DNA of 64,000 bases from Candidatus Goldiibacteriota bacterium HGW-Goldbacteria-1 (GCA_002839855.1 PGYV01000004.1:77983-141982); one strand, 5' to 3'; shown: positions 27,544 through 36,854, counted from the first letter of the stretch. Notes: generated from the sequence alone by a model not told the origin. Program-made: numbers and translations.

Positions 27544-27652
27544 AATAGTTGAATAGTCGGGGCGTAGCACCTGGCGATTAATGAGGTTTTTTTCTTCATG
27601 ATAATCGCCTGGTACACTACCTCCAAATATGATAGTTTAATAGATGAATAGT
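27544..27652. repeat. partial duplication of the tRNA-Pro 5' end around a hairpin
   Basis: The segment GAATAGTCGGGGCGTAGC (ending at 27567) recurs immediately upstream and into the tRNA-Pro gene (27646-27663), giving a direct repeat of about 24 bp with one mismatch, offset by about 96 bp. Between the copies is a hairpin with arms ACCTGGCGATTA and TAATCGCCTGGT and a T-rich loop. It looks like a small insertion or a collapsed tRNA duplication. The rest of the 328-bp gap from 27324 holds nothing I recognise. Confidence 0.75.
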
Positions 27653-27729
27653 CGGGGCGTAGCGCAGCTGGCTAGCGCACCTGCCTTGGGAGCAGGGGGT
27701 CGCTGGTTCGAATCCAGTCGCCCCGACCA
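27653..27729 (+). tRNA. tRNA-Pro (anticodon TGG)
   Basis: Acceptor CGGGGCG/CGCCCCG, anticodon stem-loop CCTGC-CTTGGGA-GCAGG (TGG), T-arm CTGGTTCGAATCCAG, CCA encoded; 77 nt. Confidence 0.96.
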
Positions 27730-27762
27730 TTTAATTCTTTGGTTTTTGGCACATATTTAAGT

Positions 27763-27839
27763 GTGCCCGTAGCTCAGTTGGATAGAGCAGCAGCCTTCTA
27801 AGCTGCGGGTCGGGGGTTCGATCCCCTCCGGGCACACCA
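27763..27839 (+). tRNA. tRNA-Arg (anticodon TCT)
   Basis: Acceptor GTGCCCG/CGGGCAC, D-arm TAGCTCAGTTGGATAGAGC, anticodon loop CTTCTAA (TCT), T-arm GGGGGTTCGATCCCC, CCA encoded; 33 bp after tRNA-Pro and probably co-transcribed. Confidence 0.96.
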
Positions 27840-27857
27840 AAATTATCGGGAGCACCT

Positions 27858-28712
27858 ATGAAACAAAAAACATATTTTCTTGCCTTTGCCGCTTTAGCTT
27901 TCCTGCTTTTAACTTCCTGCGTTACCCTTTCAGAACACTGGTTCTTCTTCCCCGAACAGTACAGCGACCTGCCGGCCGGCGAATTAAAAGGGCTTACAAT
28001 TGAAGAAATAAGTTTTCAAACCGCAGACGGCACAACTTTGTCAGGCATTAACATTTCAAACCCCGAATCAAAAGATTATCTTATTTATTTTTACGGCAAT
28101 ATGGAAAGCATTAAAGAAGCCTCCAAAAGGCTGCTTTTTATGGCTTCAGCGCACAAGTTTAACGTGGTCTGTTTTGACTACCGCGGTTACGGAAAAAGCG
28201 GAGGCAAACTTTCCTTTGATAACCTGCCGTCAGACGGCCTTGCCATTTATGATTACACGGCAGAAAAATTCAAGGATAAAATAAACAAACTTTTTATTTT
28301 CAGCCAGTCGCTTGGAACCGTTCCCTGCACCGCTGCATGCGCGCAGAGAAAACCCGCGGGAATTGTAATGGAAGCGCCTTTTACAAGCGCGAAAGAAGCG
28401 GTGCCTTTAATGACAGAAGGCCTTATATGGCCCTTTAAAGACATCATAAAACTTAAAGCGTCAGATGAGCTTGTAACAAAACCTGACCAGCCCATTGACA
28501 ATATTAAAAAATTCACCTCCCCCCTTATGATAATACACGGCGAGCAGGATGACTGCTTCCCCATCCGCATCGGGGAAAAACTTTTTAACAGCGCCGGAAG
28601 CAAAGAGAAATACTTTATCCGCCTTGAAAATACAAAACACAGCGATGTTGATATTTTCAAAGGCAAGGCATTCGAAGAGATGTATAACTTTTATAACTCC
28701 CATAAAAAATGA
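27858..28712 (+). CDS. alpha/beta-hydrolase lipoprotein
   Basis: 284 aa. A signal peptide ends in the lipobox LLLTSC (Cys21), so the protein is likely membrane-anchored in the periplasm. The alpha/beta-hydrolase fold is shown by VVCFDYRGYGKSGG, the nucleophile elbow FSQSLGT (first Gly replaced by Ser), the acid HGEQDDCFP and the base-containing NTKHSD. The best relatives are BEM46/YqiA-like serine hydrolases; substrate unknown. It begins 18 bp after tRNA-Arg and overlaps dinB by 4 bp (ATGA), an odd pairing of a periplasmic hydrolase with a lesion-bypass polymerase. Confidence 0.88.
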   Translation: MKQKTYFLAFAALAFLLLTSCVTLSEHWFFFPEQYSDLPAGELKGLTIEEISFQTADGTTLSGINISNPESKDYLIYFYGNMESIKEASKRLLFMASAHKFNVVCFDYRGYGKSGGKLSFDNLPSDGLAIYDYTAEKFKDKINKLFIFSQSLGTVPCTAACAQRKPAGIVMEAPFTSAKEAVPLMTEGLIWPFKDIIKLKASDELVTKPDQPIDNIKKFTSPLMIIHGEQDDCFPIRIGEKLFNSAGSKEKYFIRLENTKHSDVDIFKGKAFEEMYNFYNSHKK

Positions 28713-29782
28713 GCATTCCGATAAGAAAGATAATCCACGTGGATATGGATGCATTTTACGCGTCAGTGGAACAAAGGGATAACCCGTCATTAAAAGGCAG
28801 GCCCGTTATTGTGGGCGGCCTTCCCCAAGAACGCGGCGTGGTGTGCGCGGCGTCTTATGAAGCAAGAAAATTCGGAATACATTCCGCCATGGCCATGGCA
28901 CACGCCGCAAAACTGTGCCCACAGGCGGTAATAATACGGCCGAATTTTGAAAAGTACCAAAAAGCTTCACGGCAGATAAATGAAATATTCCACGAATACA
29001 CGGACATTGTGGAACCCCTTTCGCTGGACGAGGCATTTCTTGATGTGACCGTTAATAAAAAAAACATGGCAACAGCCACAGAAATAGCAAAAGTGATAAA
29101 AGAGAAAATAAAAATTAATACCGGGCTTTCCGCGTCCGCGGGCGTTTCTTTCTGTAAGTTTCTTGCCAAAGCCGCGTCTGATTACAGAAAACCCGGCGGC
29201 CTTACAGTGGTGCCGCCGTCTAAAGCAATCAAATTTATAGATAAACTTCCCATAGGAAATTTTTACGGCGTGGGCAAAGTGACAGAAAAAAAGATGCTGT
29301 CTTTGGGCATAAAAAACGGCAAAGATTTAAGGGAAAAGACCCTGGAATTTCTTGAAACGCATTTTGGCGGGTCAGGCGAATTCTTTTACCACCTGTGCCG
29401 CGCCGAAGATGACAGGCCGGTGGAGACTAACTGGGAAAGAAAATCAGTGGGCCGTGAAATTACCCTGCGGGAAGACACCAATGACCCTGAAATTATAAAA
29501 AACACCCTGAAAGAATGCGCTGACGATATATGCGGTTACGCGGCGGAAAATAAGATACTTGCAAAAACAGTCACCCTTAAATTAAAATACCACGATTTCA
29601 GGTCTATTACACGGTCACACACACTGGAAAATTTTACAAATAATCCCGAAGAAATACTGTCTGTGGCTGTATCACTGCTGGATAAAACCGATATTATAAA
29701 AGTAAAAGTGCGGCTGCTGGGAATATCTGTTTCCAACTTTAAAGAGCCGTTTATTGTTGATTACAGAAGCGTTGATATTTAG
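28709..29782 (+). CDS. dinB: DNA polymerase IV
   Basis: Y-family translesion polymerase, 357 aa. The catalytic aspartates and glutamate lie in HVDMDAFYASVEQRD and PLSLDEAFLDVT; VCAASYEARKFGIHSAM is the finger region; the helix-hairpin-helix thumb IGNFYGVGKVTEKKMLSLG and a little-finger domain complete the protein. The length and motif order match DinB. A C-terminal beta-clamp-binding peptide is not obvious (ends VDYRSVDI). Coupled to the upstream hydrolase. Its stop overlaps the convergent prenyltransferase stop (TTAG). Confidence 0.95.
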   Translation: MSIPIRKIIHVDMDAFYASVEQRDNPSLKGRPVIVGGLPQERGVVCAASYEARKFGIHSAMAMAHAAKLCPQAVIIRPNFEKYQKASRQINEIFHEYTDIVEPLSLDEAFLDVTVNKKNMATATEIAKVIKEKIKINTGLSASAGVSFCKFLAKAASDYRKPGGLTVVPPSKAIKFIDKLPIGNFYGVGKVTEKKMLSLGIKNGKDLREKTLEFLETHFGGSGEFFYHLCRAEDDRPVETNWERKSVGREITLREDTNDPEIIKNTLKECADDICGYAAENKILAKTVTLKLKYHDFRSITRSHTLENFTNNPEEILSVAVSLLDKTDIIKVKVRLLGISVSNFKEPFIVDYRSVDI

Positions 29783-30777
29783 AACCTTAAAAACGGGATA
29801 AGCCCTAAAAGCATACCCGTTATAAAAAGCCCGCCTGCAAGTTTATTAAACCAGAATGCCCACACCACGTACCAAAGCGGCCAAAGGTCAATATACCCTT
29901 CCGGTTTTGCTTCCGGTTTTTTTGTGGCAAGGATATCCAGAAACTTTTTAAACCTGCCGATAGAAAAAAAGCAGATAAGCGTCAACGGCGGGATAATTTT
30001 AAAAAATACCAGTATAACAACCGTTACATAAAACATAGCGGAATTAATCCTTGTAAACGTAAGCGCGTTTTTCCAACCCAGCACCACGGGAAGTGTCTTT
30101 ACCCCTTTTTTAGCATCCGCTTCAAATTTATCCAGATGTTTCCCCAACAACACGTTCATTACCACAAGGCCGTAAGGAATTGAAGCCAGCCACACTTTTA
30201 CAGGCATCTGCCCGGTCATTACAAAATATGTTCCAACTGTTATCAGCGGCCCCCATATTAAAAATATCGCAAACTCTCCCAGCCCCCTGTATTTAAGTTT
30301 AAGCGGCGGCGCCACATAAAAAACGCTGATAAGAAATCCCGCGGCCGCAAAAGCCATTGCCTGCCACCCTACATTAATAAACAGGTATACCGCCGCTAAA
30401 AATTCAATAAAACTAAAAATCAGCACTGTAATAATAAGCTGTTTTTCGGTAATTAACCCGGATATGATTGGATGAGGCGCGTACTGCGTCCTTGGATAAT
30501 CCGCGGTATCAACCCCCTGCTTGTAGTCAAAATAATCATTGATCAGGTTGTTTGAAGCGTGCGCCAGGCACAGTGTTAAGACCACTATCACAAGATACAG
30601 CCAGTTTATTTTGCCGTCATACGCCGCGATTATCGCGCCCACAAGCGCCGATGTTATGGTCATTGAAAAAACTTCCGCCCGTGTGAGAATAAGCCACTTG
30701 CTTATAAAATCCATCTTCGCGCCCTTGGGCATATTTCCTGTTTCCAGCACAGTCTTCCAGTTATTCAACAGTCCCAT
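29779..30777 (-). CDS. UbiA-family prenyltransferase (MenA-like)
   Basis: 332 aa integral membrane protein with about 8-9 helices. The first Asp-rich motif is NNLINDYFDYKQGVDTAD (NxxxDxxxD type) and the second is DKFEADAKKGVKTLPVVLG. It transfers a polyprenyl chain onto an aromatic acceptor, as 1,4-dihydroxy-2-naphthoate octaprenyltransferase does in menaquinone synthesis; no other quinone genes are nearby, so the acceptor is uncertain. The start at 30777 (MGLLNNW) has GGAGG 8 nt upstream; an ATG 5 codons earlier overlaps that site. Confidence 0.9.
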   Translation of the reverse strand: MGLLNNWKTVLETGNMPKGAKMDFISKWLILTRAEVFSMTITSALVGAIIAAYDGKINWLYLVIVVLTLCLAHASNNLINDYFDYKQGVDTADYPRTQYAPHPIISGLITEKQLIITVLIFSFIEFLAAVYLFINVGWQAMAFAAAGFLISVFYVAPPLKLKYRGLGEFAIFLIWGPLITVGTYFVMTGQMPVKVWLASIPYGLVVMNVLLGKHLDKFEADAKKGVKTLPVVLGWKNALTFTRINSAMFYVTVVILVFFKIIPPLTLICFFSIGRFKKFLDILATKKPEAKPEGYIDLWPLWYVVWAFWFNKLAGGLFITGMLLGLIPFLRF

Positions 30778-30898
30778 ATTTATTGCCTCCATAAATTTTA
30801 TTATTCCACCATTGTATGGATAATATTTGAATTTGTCAAATATCCGCAGTCACTAACCTTAAAAATCAGCCCTTATCTTTTAACTTACATTTTGTTGT

Positions 30899-32668
30899 TT
30901 ATTTTTTGTTAAGCACAAAATTTGCTTCCGCAGCCTTAACATACATTACAGCATTCATGAAACTTACCGCCGGGCTTGTGGATTCAGATGGTTGTATGTT
31001 CAAAACCTTGTCGTAATTAAGATCCCACATGTGCATTACAGCTTTAGCAAGCTGTTTTTTTACAGATATAAACTCACTGTATTCTTCAGGAGTTTCAGGC
31101 TGATACTCTACAAGGGCAATAACTCTGGTTGCCGGAGCTTTTGTGTCATAAAAATAATATACTTTGCTTCCCGGAAATAATTTATCCGTCTGTTTTTTCC
31201 ACAAAGCGGGTATGATGATAAAAACCTTTCCGTTTTTAAGCCTTTTTTGATACGCACTTTTTGTCCTTAAATAAACCGTATATTGCCCATACGGGAACGG
31301 TTCATGAAGCACCACGCAATCTTTGCCGCCGCTTAATAAATTTATTTTTGCGGATATTTCCTTATAAACCGCGGGATTATTATTCTGAATACCGTATCCT
31401 GTAAAATAAAAGAAGCCCGTATTTATTCCCGCCAGTATAGAAACAAGAACAATTAAATAAAATCCTTTTTTATTCATGGCATACTCTATAAACGTACCGG
31501 AAATAATAATAATAAACGGCAGGACAAGTATGTGCCTCCAGTGGTGGTCTATTGACTTGCCTGAAATTACTGTTAAGACCGCGATAAAGAAACCGGCCAG
31601 CATTACCCTGTTCAGCCTGTCTTTAAACTTTGATATCATCAGCACTAGCCCTGATGCCAGCAGAATCAATTCCGGAAATGACAGTATAGGACTGTTTTTT
31701 ATGAACGCATTGGATGTACTGACAGGTTTTACAAACAGTTCAAAAACATTCACAAATCTCTGCAGTAATCCGGTTTTAGCTTCAGCAGCGCCTACAACAG
31801 TCTGCGCTGCCGCCCATTGTATTGTTTCTCCGTTAATCAGATTTATTGCCAGAAAAATAGCCCCAATAACCGCCATTGAAGTAATACCCGCTGCTGTAAT
31901 TTTGGTTCCTGCCTCTTTTCTATATTCAAAAAACATATACATAAACAAAGGCAGCATCAATACAAAAGACGCATAAGTAAAAATACCAAAAAAACAGGCT
32001 GCGCAAACCGCTGATAGTTTTAACAAAGAAGGTTTTTTTACCATTTTGAAGAAAAACAATAACACTAAAAATACAAAAAACGGAACAAAAACATGTTCCA
32101 GCCTCATCCTTGCAAGATAAAACGACCAGCCGGAAACAGCATATGCAAATAGAAACGCAATACCGGTTTTTTTATCTTTAATTTCATTACCCATCAGATA
32201 TACAATGACAGCAGTACAGCCGGTAATACCGGCAGGAATAAGCCTTAACATATCAAGATTTTCCTTAAAAACAGCCAAAAATAACATTACAACCGCGGTA
32301 CTGGTATATAATAAGGAAGCGCCAAATCTTTTAGAATATGAAAACAGCCCCTTTTCCCCCTGCAGCCTGTTATACGCTTCCACAATTTCATTTCTTTCAT
32401 CAGCTATAAAATCACCCGGATAGACGGTTATATTAATAAAATGCACAACAAATACAGCTAAAGAATAAAACAGCATAGTTCTTACCATCACATCCGCCAC
32501 ATTTTGCTCTTCCGGGGTTTCAGATTTAATAAAATAATACGCCATTAAAGCCGAAGAAACTGCTGTCAGAATAAATGTCGCAGCACTGTTATTGAACGAA
32601 TAAATATACATGCCGGAGAGAATAAAAACAAACATGATAAACAGCCTGTTATTATTTTCTGTCCGCAT
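30899..32668 (-). CDS. multi-pass GT-C-fold membrane glycosyltransferase (GT39/ArnT-like)
   Basis: 589 aa with about a dozen hydrophobic helices from the N-terminus to about residue 430, then a soluble C-terminal domain. The first extracytoplasmic loop carries GDFIADERNEIVEAYN, matching the acidic D-E motif used by polyprenyl-phosphate-sugar-dependent transferases (PMT/ArnT family). The C-terminal part (KDCVVLHEPFPYG, VFIIIPALWKK) is periplasmic in such proteins. The acceptor is unknown. AAGGAGAG precedes the ATG. It stands alone between the UbiA gene and the divergent HerA-like gene. Confidence 0.82.
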   Translation of the reverse strand: MRTENNNRLFIMFVFILSGMYIYSFNNSAATFILTAVSSALMAYYFIKSETPEEQNVADVMVRTMLFYSLAVFVVHFINITVYPGDFIADERNEIVEAYNRLQGEKGLFSYSKRFGASLLYTSTAVVMLFLAVFKENLDMLRLIPAGITGCTAVIVYLMGNEIKDKKTGIAFLFAYAVSGWSFYLARMRLEHVFVPFFVFLVLLFFFKMVKKPSLLKLSAVCAACFFGIFTYASFVLMLPLFMYMFFEYRKEAGTKITAAGITSMAVIGAIFLAINLINGETIQWAAAQTVVGAAEAKTGLLQRFVNVFELFVKPVSTSNAFIKNSPILSFPELILLASGLVLMISKFKDRLNRVMLAGFFIAVLTVISGKSIDHHWRHILVLPFIIIISGTFIEYAMNKKGFYLIVLVSILAGINTGFFYFTGYGIQNNNPAVYKEISAKINLLSGGKDCVVLHEPFPYGQYTVYLRTKSAYQKRLKNGKVFIIIPALWKKQTDKLFPGSKVYYFYDTKAPATRVIALVEYQPETPEEYSEFISVKKQLAKAVMHMWDLNYDKVLNIQPSESTSPAVSFMNAVMYVKAAEANFVLNKK

Positions 32669-32770
32669 TTACTCTCCTTATATTTAATTTTTTGACATTA
32701 TACCTTATTGCGGGAATTTATCCAAACTAATCAGCAATATGTATTACAATGGCCATTTTATGGATATATT

Positions 32771-32799
32771 TTGACTTTTGCCTGTAGTGACTATATAAT
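32771..32799 (+). promoter_or_regulatory. strong promoter of the HerA-like gene
   Basis: TTGACT (32771-32776), 17-bp spacer, TATAAT (32794-32799), 42 bp before the ATG; a normal leader with AAGGAGGG follows. Confidence 0.75.
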
Positions 32800-32841
32800 G
32801 AATTTTGACTTTAATATAAATACTTATAAGGAGGGTTTTAT

Positions 32842-34335
32842 ATGTTTCAAAAAGACAAAATATGGGTTGCCAAAGGCGGCGCTCCCGTTTATCTTCTTCC
32901 AAAAATGGCCAACAGGCACGGGCTTATAGCCGGCGCCACAGGCACGGGTAAAACAATCACCTTAAAAGTAATGGCGGAATCATTCAGCGATATGGGAGTG
33001 CCGGTATTTTTAGCGGATATCAAAGGCGACCTTGCAGGCCTTGCCATAAAAGGCACAGAAAACCCAAAAGTTGAAGAGAGAATAAAAAAACTTAAAATTG
33101 ACGGTTTTGAATACGCGTCATATCCGGTAAAGTTCTGGGACCTGTTCGGCGAAGCCGGCCATCCCGTGCGCACCACAATTTCTGACATGGGCGCAATTCT
33201 TCTTTCAAGAATGCTGGGCTTAAACGATACCCAGTCAGGCGTGTTAAGTATTGTGTTCCGTATTGCGGATGACAGGGGCATGCTTCTTTTAGACTTAAAA
33301 GACCTTCGCGCCATGATACAGTACGTGGGCGACCACGCTAAAGAATTCACACTTGAATACGGAAATATCTCCGCGCAGAGCGCCGGCGCGATTTTAAGAA
33401 ACCTTTTAACCCTTGAAGACCAGGGCGGAGCAAATTTCTTCGGCGAGCCCGCGCTTGATATTTTTGACTGGATACAGACCGGAGCCAACGGCCGCGGCTA
33501 CATTAATATCCTTCACAGCGCAAAACTTTATCAGACCCCCGCCCTTTATTCCACTTTCCTTCTGTGGATGCTTTCCGAACTTTTTGAAATTCTTCCCGAA
33601 GCAGGCGACCTGGACAAACCTAAAATGGTTTTCTTTTTTGATGAAGCGCACCTGCTTTTTGACGGCGCCCCAAAAGTACTGCTTGATAAAATTGAACAGG
33701 TGGTAAGGCTTATCCGTTCCAAAGCCGTGGGCGTTTACTTTATTACCCAGAATCCGGCTGACCTGCCGCAGAATGTATTAGGCCAGCTTGGCAACCGTGT
33801 ACAGCACGCCCTGCGCGCTTTTACGCCAGCGGACCAGAAAGCCGTAAAAGCAGCGGCGCAGACTTTCAGGGCCAACCCAAAATTTGACACCCAGACAGCC
33901 ATAACAGAACTTGCCACAGGGGAGGCCCTTGTATCATGCCTTGACGCGGATGGAAAACCGGGAATTGTGGAACGAGCTATGATATTACCGCCGCAGAGTT
34001 TGTTTGGCGCGATAGATGACACTGCACGCGCAAAGGTGATTGCCTCTTCTAACATCGCCGGAAAATATGAACGCCAGGTGGACAGAGAATCCGCATATGA
34101 AATGCTGACATCCAAAATTAAACAGGAACAGTCCGCCGCGCTGGCACAACAGGAAATCCTGGCAAAACAGAAAGAACTTGAAAAACAGGAAAAAGAAGCG
34201 TATAAAGCCGCTAAACGCGTACCTAAAAAAGAAAAAACTTTCTTTGAAAAAGCAGCAAGTTCCGCAGTCACATCAATAGGCCGCGAACTTGGAAGGACAT
34301 TGATAAGGGGAGTTTTAGGGTCTTTAAAGAGGTAA
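32842..34335 (+). CDS. HerA-like DUF853 ATPase
   Basis: 497 aa FtsK/HerA-superfamily ATPase of the DUF853 (YjgR) family. Walker A is [11 protein letters not shown], preceded by [18 protein letters not shown] follows; Walker B is [17 protein letters not shown]; the sensor and arginine-finger regions include [31 protein letters not shown]. The C-terminus is a charged coiled coil (about 425-470) and ends in a Gly/Arg-rich tail. HerA proteins pump DNA with NurA; DUF853 members lack an assigned role and no NurA is nearby. Own promoter, monocistronic. Confidence 0.92.
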   Translation: MFQKDKIWVAKGGAPVYLLPKMANRHGLIAGATGTGKTITLKVMAESFSDMGVPVFLADIKGDLAGLAIKGTENPKVEERIKKLKIDGFEYASYPVKFWDLFGEAGHPVRTTISDMGAILLSRMLGLNDTQSGVLSIVFRIADDRGMLLLDLKDLRAMIQYVGDHAKEFTLEYGNISAQSAGAILRNLLTLEDQGGANFFGEPALDIFDWIQTGANGRGYINILHSAKLYQTPALYSTFLLWMLSELFEILPEAGDLDKPKMVFFFDEAHLLFDGAPKVLLDKIEQVVRLIRSKAVGVYFITQNPADLPQNVLGQLGNRVQHALRAFTPADQKAVKAAAQTFRANPKFDTQTAITELATGEALVSCLDADGKPGIVERAMILPPQSLFGAIDDTARAKVIASSNIAGKYERQVDRESAYEMLTSKIKQEQSAALAQQEILAKQKELEKQEKEAYKAAKRVPKKEKTFFEKAASSAVTSIGRELGRTLIRGVLGSLKR

Positions 34336-34405
34336 TTTTTGACGCTTAAATGCTTGGCTGGTTAGATGCTTAGTAAACAGTTCTGCAACGAATTTGTATT
34401 CTATC

Positions 34406-34492
34406 GTAGAGGCGCAATACATTGCGCCTCGTTTTTATACCACATAATTCAAAACAACTTTAAAAACGAGACGCACCATGGTGCGTCTCTAC
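34406..34492. repeat. paired palindromic element, copy C (inverted)
   Basis: GAGGCGCAAT/ATTGCGCCTC (34409-34430) and GAGACGCACCA/TGGTGCGTCTC (34468-34489) sit 37 bp apart between GTAGAGGCGC and GCGTCTCTAC ends. The order of the two hairpins is reversed relative to copies A and B, so the element is inverted. It occupies the gap between two convergent genes. Confidence 0.85.
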
Positions 34493-34503
34493 ATTATAAA
34501 AAT

Positions 34504-35655
34504 TTAAATTCTAACCAAAACCGCGATGCTTTCAATGTGCCTTGTCTGTGGGAACATATCAAATATGGCAAGCTTTTTCATTTCATACGTGTCCTTTAAC
34601 GCCACAAGGTCCTGCGCCAGCTGTTTGGGGTTACAGGATACGTATATCATCTTTTCCGGAAGTACTTTATTTATAAATTTAACCGTATTCTTGTGCAGCC
34701 CCGCCCTTGGCGGGTCAAGTACAAAAATGTTTCTTTTGCCGGTATAACGCGGCGCGAAAGAGTCAAGATTCATGGCATCACAGCAATATGCCGCGGCATT
34801 AGGAGTTTTATTTTCGGTAATATTTTTTACCGCGCACTCTATGCCGCTTACGCTGTTATCTATAATTAAAACTTCCTTTGCTTTGTCATGCATAAAGACT
34901 CCAAAAGTCCCAACGCCGCCAAACAAATCCGTAAGCGTGTCATAGCCTTCGCCCGCCTCAAAAGCGCAGTACTGCATCATGTCACAGGTAACAGCCGGGT
35001 TATTCTGGAAAAAACCCTGGGAGTGGTAATAATACTTTCTGCCGCAAAGGTTCTCGGCAAGGATAGCGGAGCCTTTGATAACCACGGCGTTTTCATCAAC
35101 ACTCTGATCACTGTTAAACTTGCAGTAACCCACAAGCACATTGGGAACGTCATATTCGGCCGCAAACTGTTTTATAAGCTCTATGTGTTCCTCTTTTTTA
35201 TCGCTGTCAGAGTTTAATATGAAGGTCACGGATGAATCCTTAAGATAAAGGGCGCTTCTTGTTGTGGAATACCTTAAAGTGCCTTTTCTTGATTTGGTAT
35301 TAAACACATCAATCTTTTCTTTATTTTTATTAAACCACTCTATAACCATAGCCAGCGCCGAATTAAGCCCCGGGTTTGAAATGGCGCATTCACTGAAATT
35401 TACCATACTATAAAATTTCCCGCGCCGCCTTAAAGCCGGCCCGTCAGGCGAAATGCAGAAATCCATCCTGTTTCTGTAGCCATAGCCGGATTTAAAATAC
35501 ACCGGCGTGTCTTCGGGCGCGGGCAGGTGATTGGCATTTAAAATATCCAGCACTTCCCTTTTCTTGGTTTCCATCTGTATTTCGTATTTCATATCCTGGT
35601 GCGAGCATCCGCCGCACTTTCCAAAAACCGGGCATTTTGCAATACTTTCAATCAT
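34504..35655 (-). CDS. 23S rRNA/tRNA uracil-5-methyltransferase, RlmD/TrmA family
   Basis: 383 aa S-adenosylmethionine-dependent RNA m5U methyltransferase. An N-terminal 4Fe-4S motif CPVFGKCGGCSHQD replaces the full TRAM domain, which is absent. Motifs include FFQNNPAV, DLFGGVGTFGV, FVLDPPRAGLHK, YVSCNPKQLAQD (catalytic Cys) and MFPQTRHIESIAVL. The iron-sulfur type acts on 23S rRNA (RlmC/RlmD/RlmCD); which uridine is modified cannot be told. Last gene of the 43.9-34.5 kb minus-strand series, 18 bp after the AIM24 gene. Confidence 0.92.
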   Translation of the reverse strand: MIESIAKCPVFGKCGGCSHQDMKYEIQMETKKREVLDILNANHLPAPEDTPVYFKSGYGYRNRMDFCISPDGPALRRRGKFYSMVNFSECAISNPGLNSALAMVIEWFNKNKEKIDVFNTKSRKGTLRYSTTRSALYLKDSSVTFILNSDSDKKEEHIELIKQFAAEYDVPNVLVGYCKFNSDQSVDENAVVIKGSAILAENLCGRKYYYHSQGFFQNNPAVTCDMMQYCAFEAGEGYDTLTDLFGGVGTFGVFMHDKAKEVLIIDNSVSGIECAVKNITENKTPNAAAYCCDAMNLDSFAPRYTGKRNIFVLDPPRAGLHKNTVKFINKVLPEKMIYVSCNPKQLAQDLVALKDTYEMKKLAIFDMFPQTRHIESIAVLVRI

Positions 35656-35673
35656 TATAATTATCCTTTTATT

Positions 35674-36456
35674 TTAGAATTTATTATCCCCGTCAAGGAT
35701 TCTGCCAAGCCCGCCTAAAATAGAGCCTTCTCCGCGTGAACCGCCTGTCTGCGGCATTGCCTTGTATATCCTGTCAGCCAGCCTTGAAAAAGGAAGCGAC
35801 TGTAAAAATACCTTGCCCGGCCCGGTCAGATTAACAAAGAAAAGGCCTTCGCCGCCGAACAGCGCGGTTTTTAAATCCGCGTTGAATTCAATATTATATT
35901 CCACGTTCTCTTCAAACGCCACAAGGCACCCTGTGTCCACCCTTAACTTTTCGCCTTTTTCAAGTTCCATTTCATGCACAGTACCGCCGGCGTGAATAAA
36001 TACAAGACCGTCCCCGGATATTTTCTGAAGTATAAAACCTTCGCCGCCAAACAGGCCGGCGCCGAATTTTTTGGTAAACGCGATATCAATGTCAGCGCCT
36101 TTTGCCGCGCATAAAAACGAATCTTTCTGGCATAAAAGCGTGCCGAACAGTTTTAAATCCACCGGAATTATTTTCCCGGGATACGGCGCGGCAAATGCCA
36201 CGCGGGATTTTTTTAAACTTTCATTTTTGTATTCCACCAGAAACATGGATTCTCCGGTAAGCATACGTTTACCCACTTTAAACAGTTTGTCCACTACCCC
36301 GCCTTCTTTTTCGGAAAAAACCGCTTCCATCTTCATGCCTTCCTTCATATACATCATGGCGCCGGCTTCTGAAATAACAGCTTCCTTTGGGTCAAGCTCC
36401 ACTTCCACAAACTGCATATCATCGCCAAAAATCTGGTAGTCTATTTCGTGTGCCAT
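35674..36456 (-). CDS. AIM24/TIGR00266 family protein
   Basis: 260 aa, beta-rich. The family pattern is clear: MQFVEVELDPKEAVISEAGAM, then GEGFILQKISGDG, then EKLRVDTGCLVAFEE and TALFGGEGLFFVNLTGPG, ending in a Gly-rich tail. Members form a double-stranded beta-helix-like fold related to mitochondrial AIM24; the biochemical role is not established. AGGAGG precedes the ATG. It lies between the HIT gene and the methyltransferase gene in one transcription unit. Confidence 0.9.
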   Translation of the reverse strand: MAHEIDYQIFGDDMQFVEVELDPKEAVISEAGAMMYMKEGMKMEAVFSEKEGGVVDKLFKVGKRMLTGESMFLVEYKNESLKKSRVAFAAPYPGKIIPVDLKLFGTLLCQKDSFLCAAKGADIDIAFTKKFGAGLFGGEGFILQKISGDGLVFIHAGGTVHEMELEKGEKLRVDTGCLVAFEENVEYNIEFNADLKTALFGGEGLFFVNLTGPGKVFLQSLPFSRLADRIYKAMPQTGGSRGEGSILGGLGRILDGDNKF

Positions 36457-36497
36457 TTAATTTTTCCTCCTGCAATTTTTATTTAAACTGCGTTTAT

Positions 36498-36842
36498 CTA
36501 TCCCGGCGGCCAGCCAAATACCCTTCCGCCAAGCACGTGAAGGTGCAGATGAAAAACAGTCTGCCCCGCGTCCTTATTAACATTAAAAACAGCCCTGTAG
36601 CCGTTATCCGCCGTCTTTTCCTGTTTTGCAATCTTTCCCGCGATATACAGCATATGCCCCACAAGCGCTTCATCTTTTTCTTCTATGTCATTTATGGTGG
36701 CAATGTGTTTTTTAGGGACTACAAGCACGTGAAGCGGCGCCTGCGGGTTTAAGTCCCTGAATGCAAGCACCGTGTCATCTTCATAAACCACTTCTGATTT
36801 AATCTCTTTCTTTGCTATTTTACAAAATATGCAGTCCTGCAT
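36498..36842 (-). CDS. HIT-family nucleotide phosphohydrolase (HINT-like)
   Basis: 114 aa. The histidine triad is in VFHLHLHVLGG; the N-terminal CIFCKIAKKEI carries the usual zinc-type cysteines of bacterial HINT proteins, and PLHVLVVPKKHIAT is the nucleotide-binding strand. These enzymes hydrolyse adenosine 5'-phosphoramidates or aminoacyl-adenylates. GGGAGG precedes the ATG. It is 12 bp downstream of mtaB, a frequent neighbour in bacteria. Confidence 0.95.
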   Translation of the reverse strand: MQDCIFCKIAKKEIKSEVVYEDDTVLAFRDLNPQAPLHVLVVPKKHIATINDIEEKDEALVGHMLYIAGKIAKQEKTADNGYRAVFNVNKDAGQTVFHLHLHVLGGRVFGWPPG

Positions 36843-36854
36843 TATTACCTCCCT

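Noticed and set aside
32842-34335. HerA-NurA or HerA-SIR2 type defence locus
   Set aside because: The gene is alone, belongs to the DUF853 branch, and no nuclease or SIR2 gene is adjacent.
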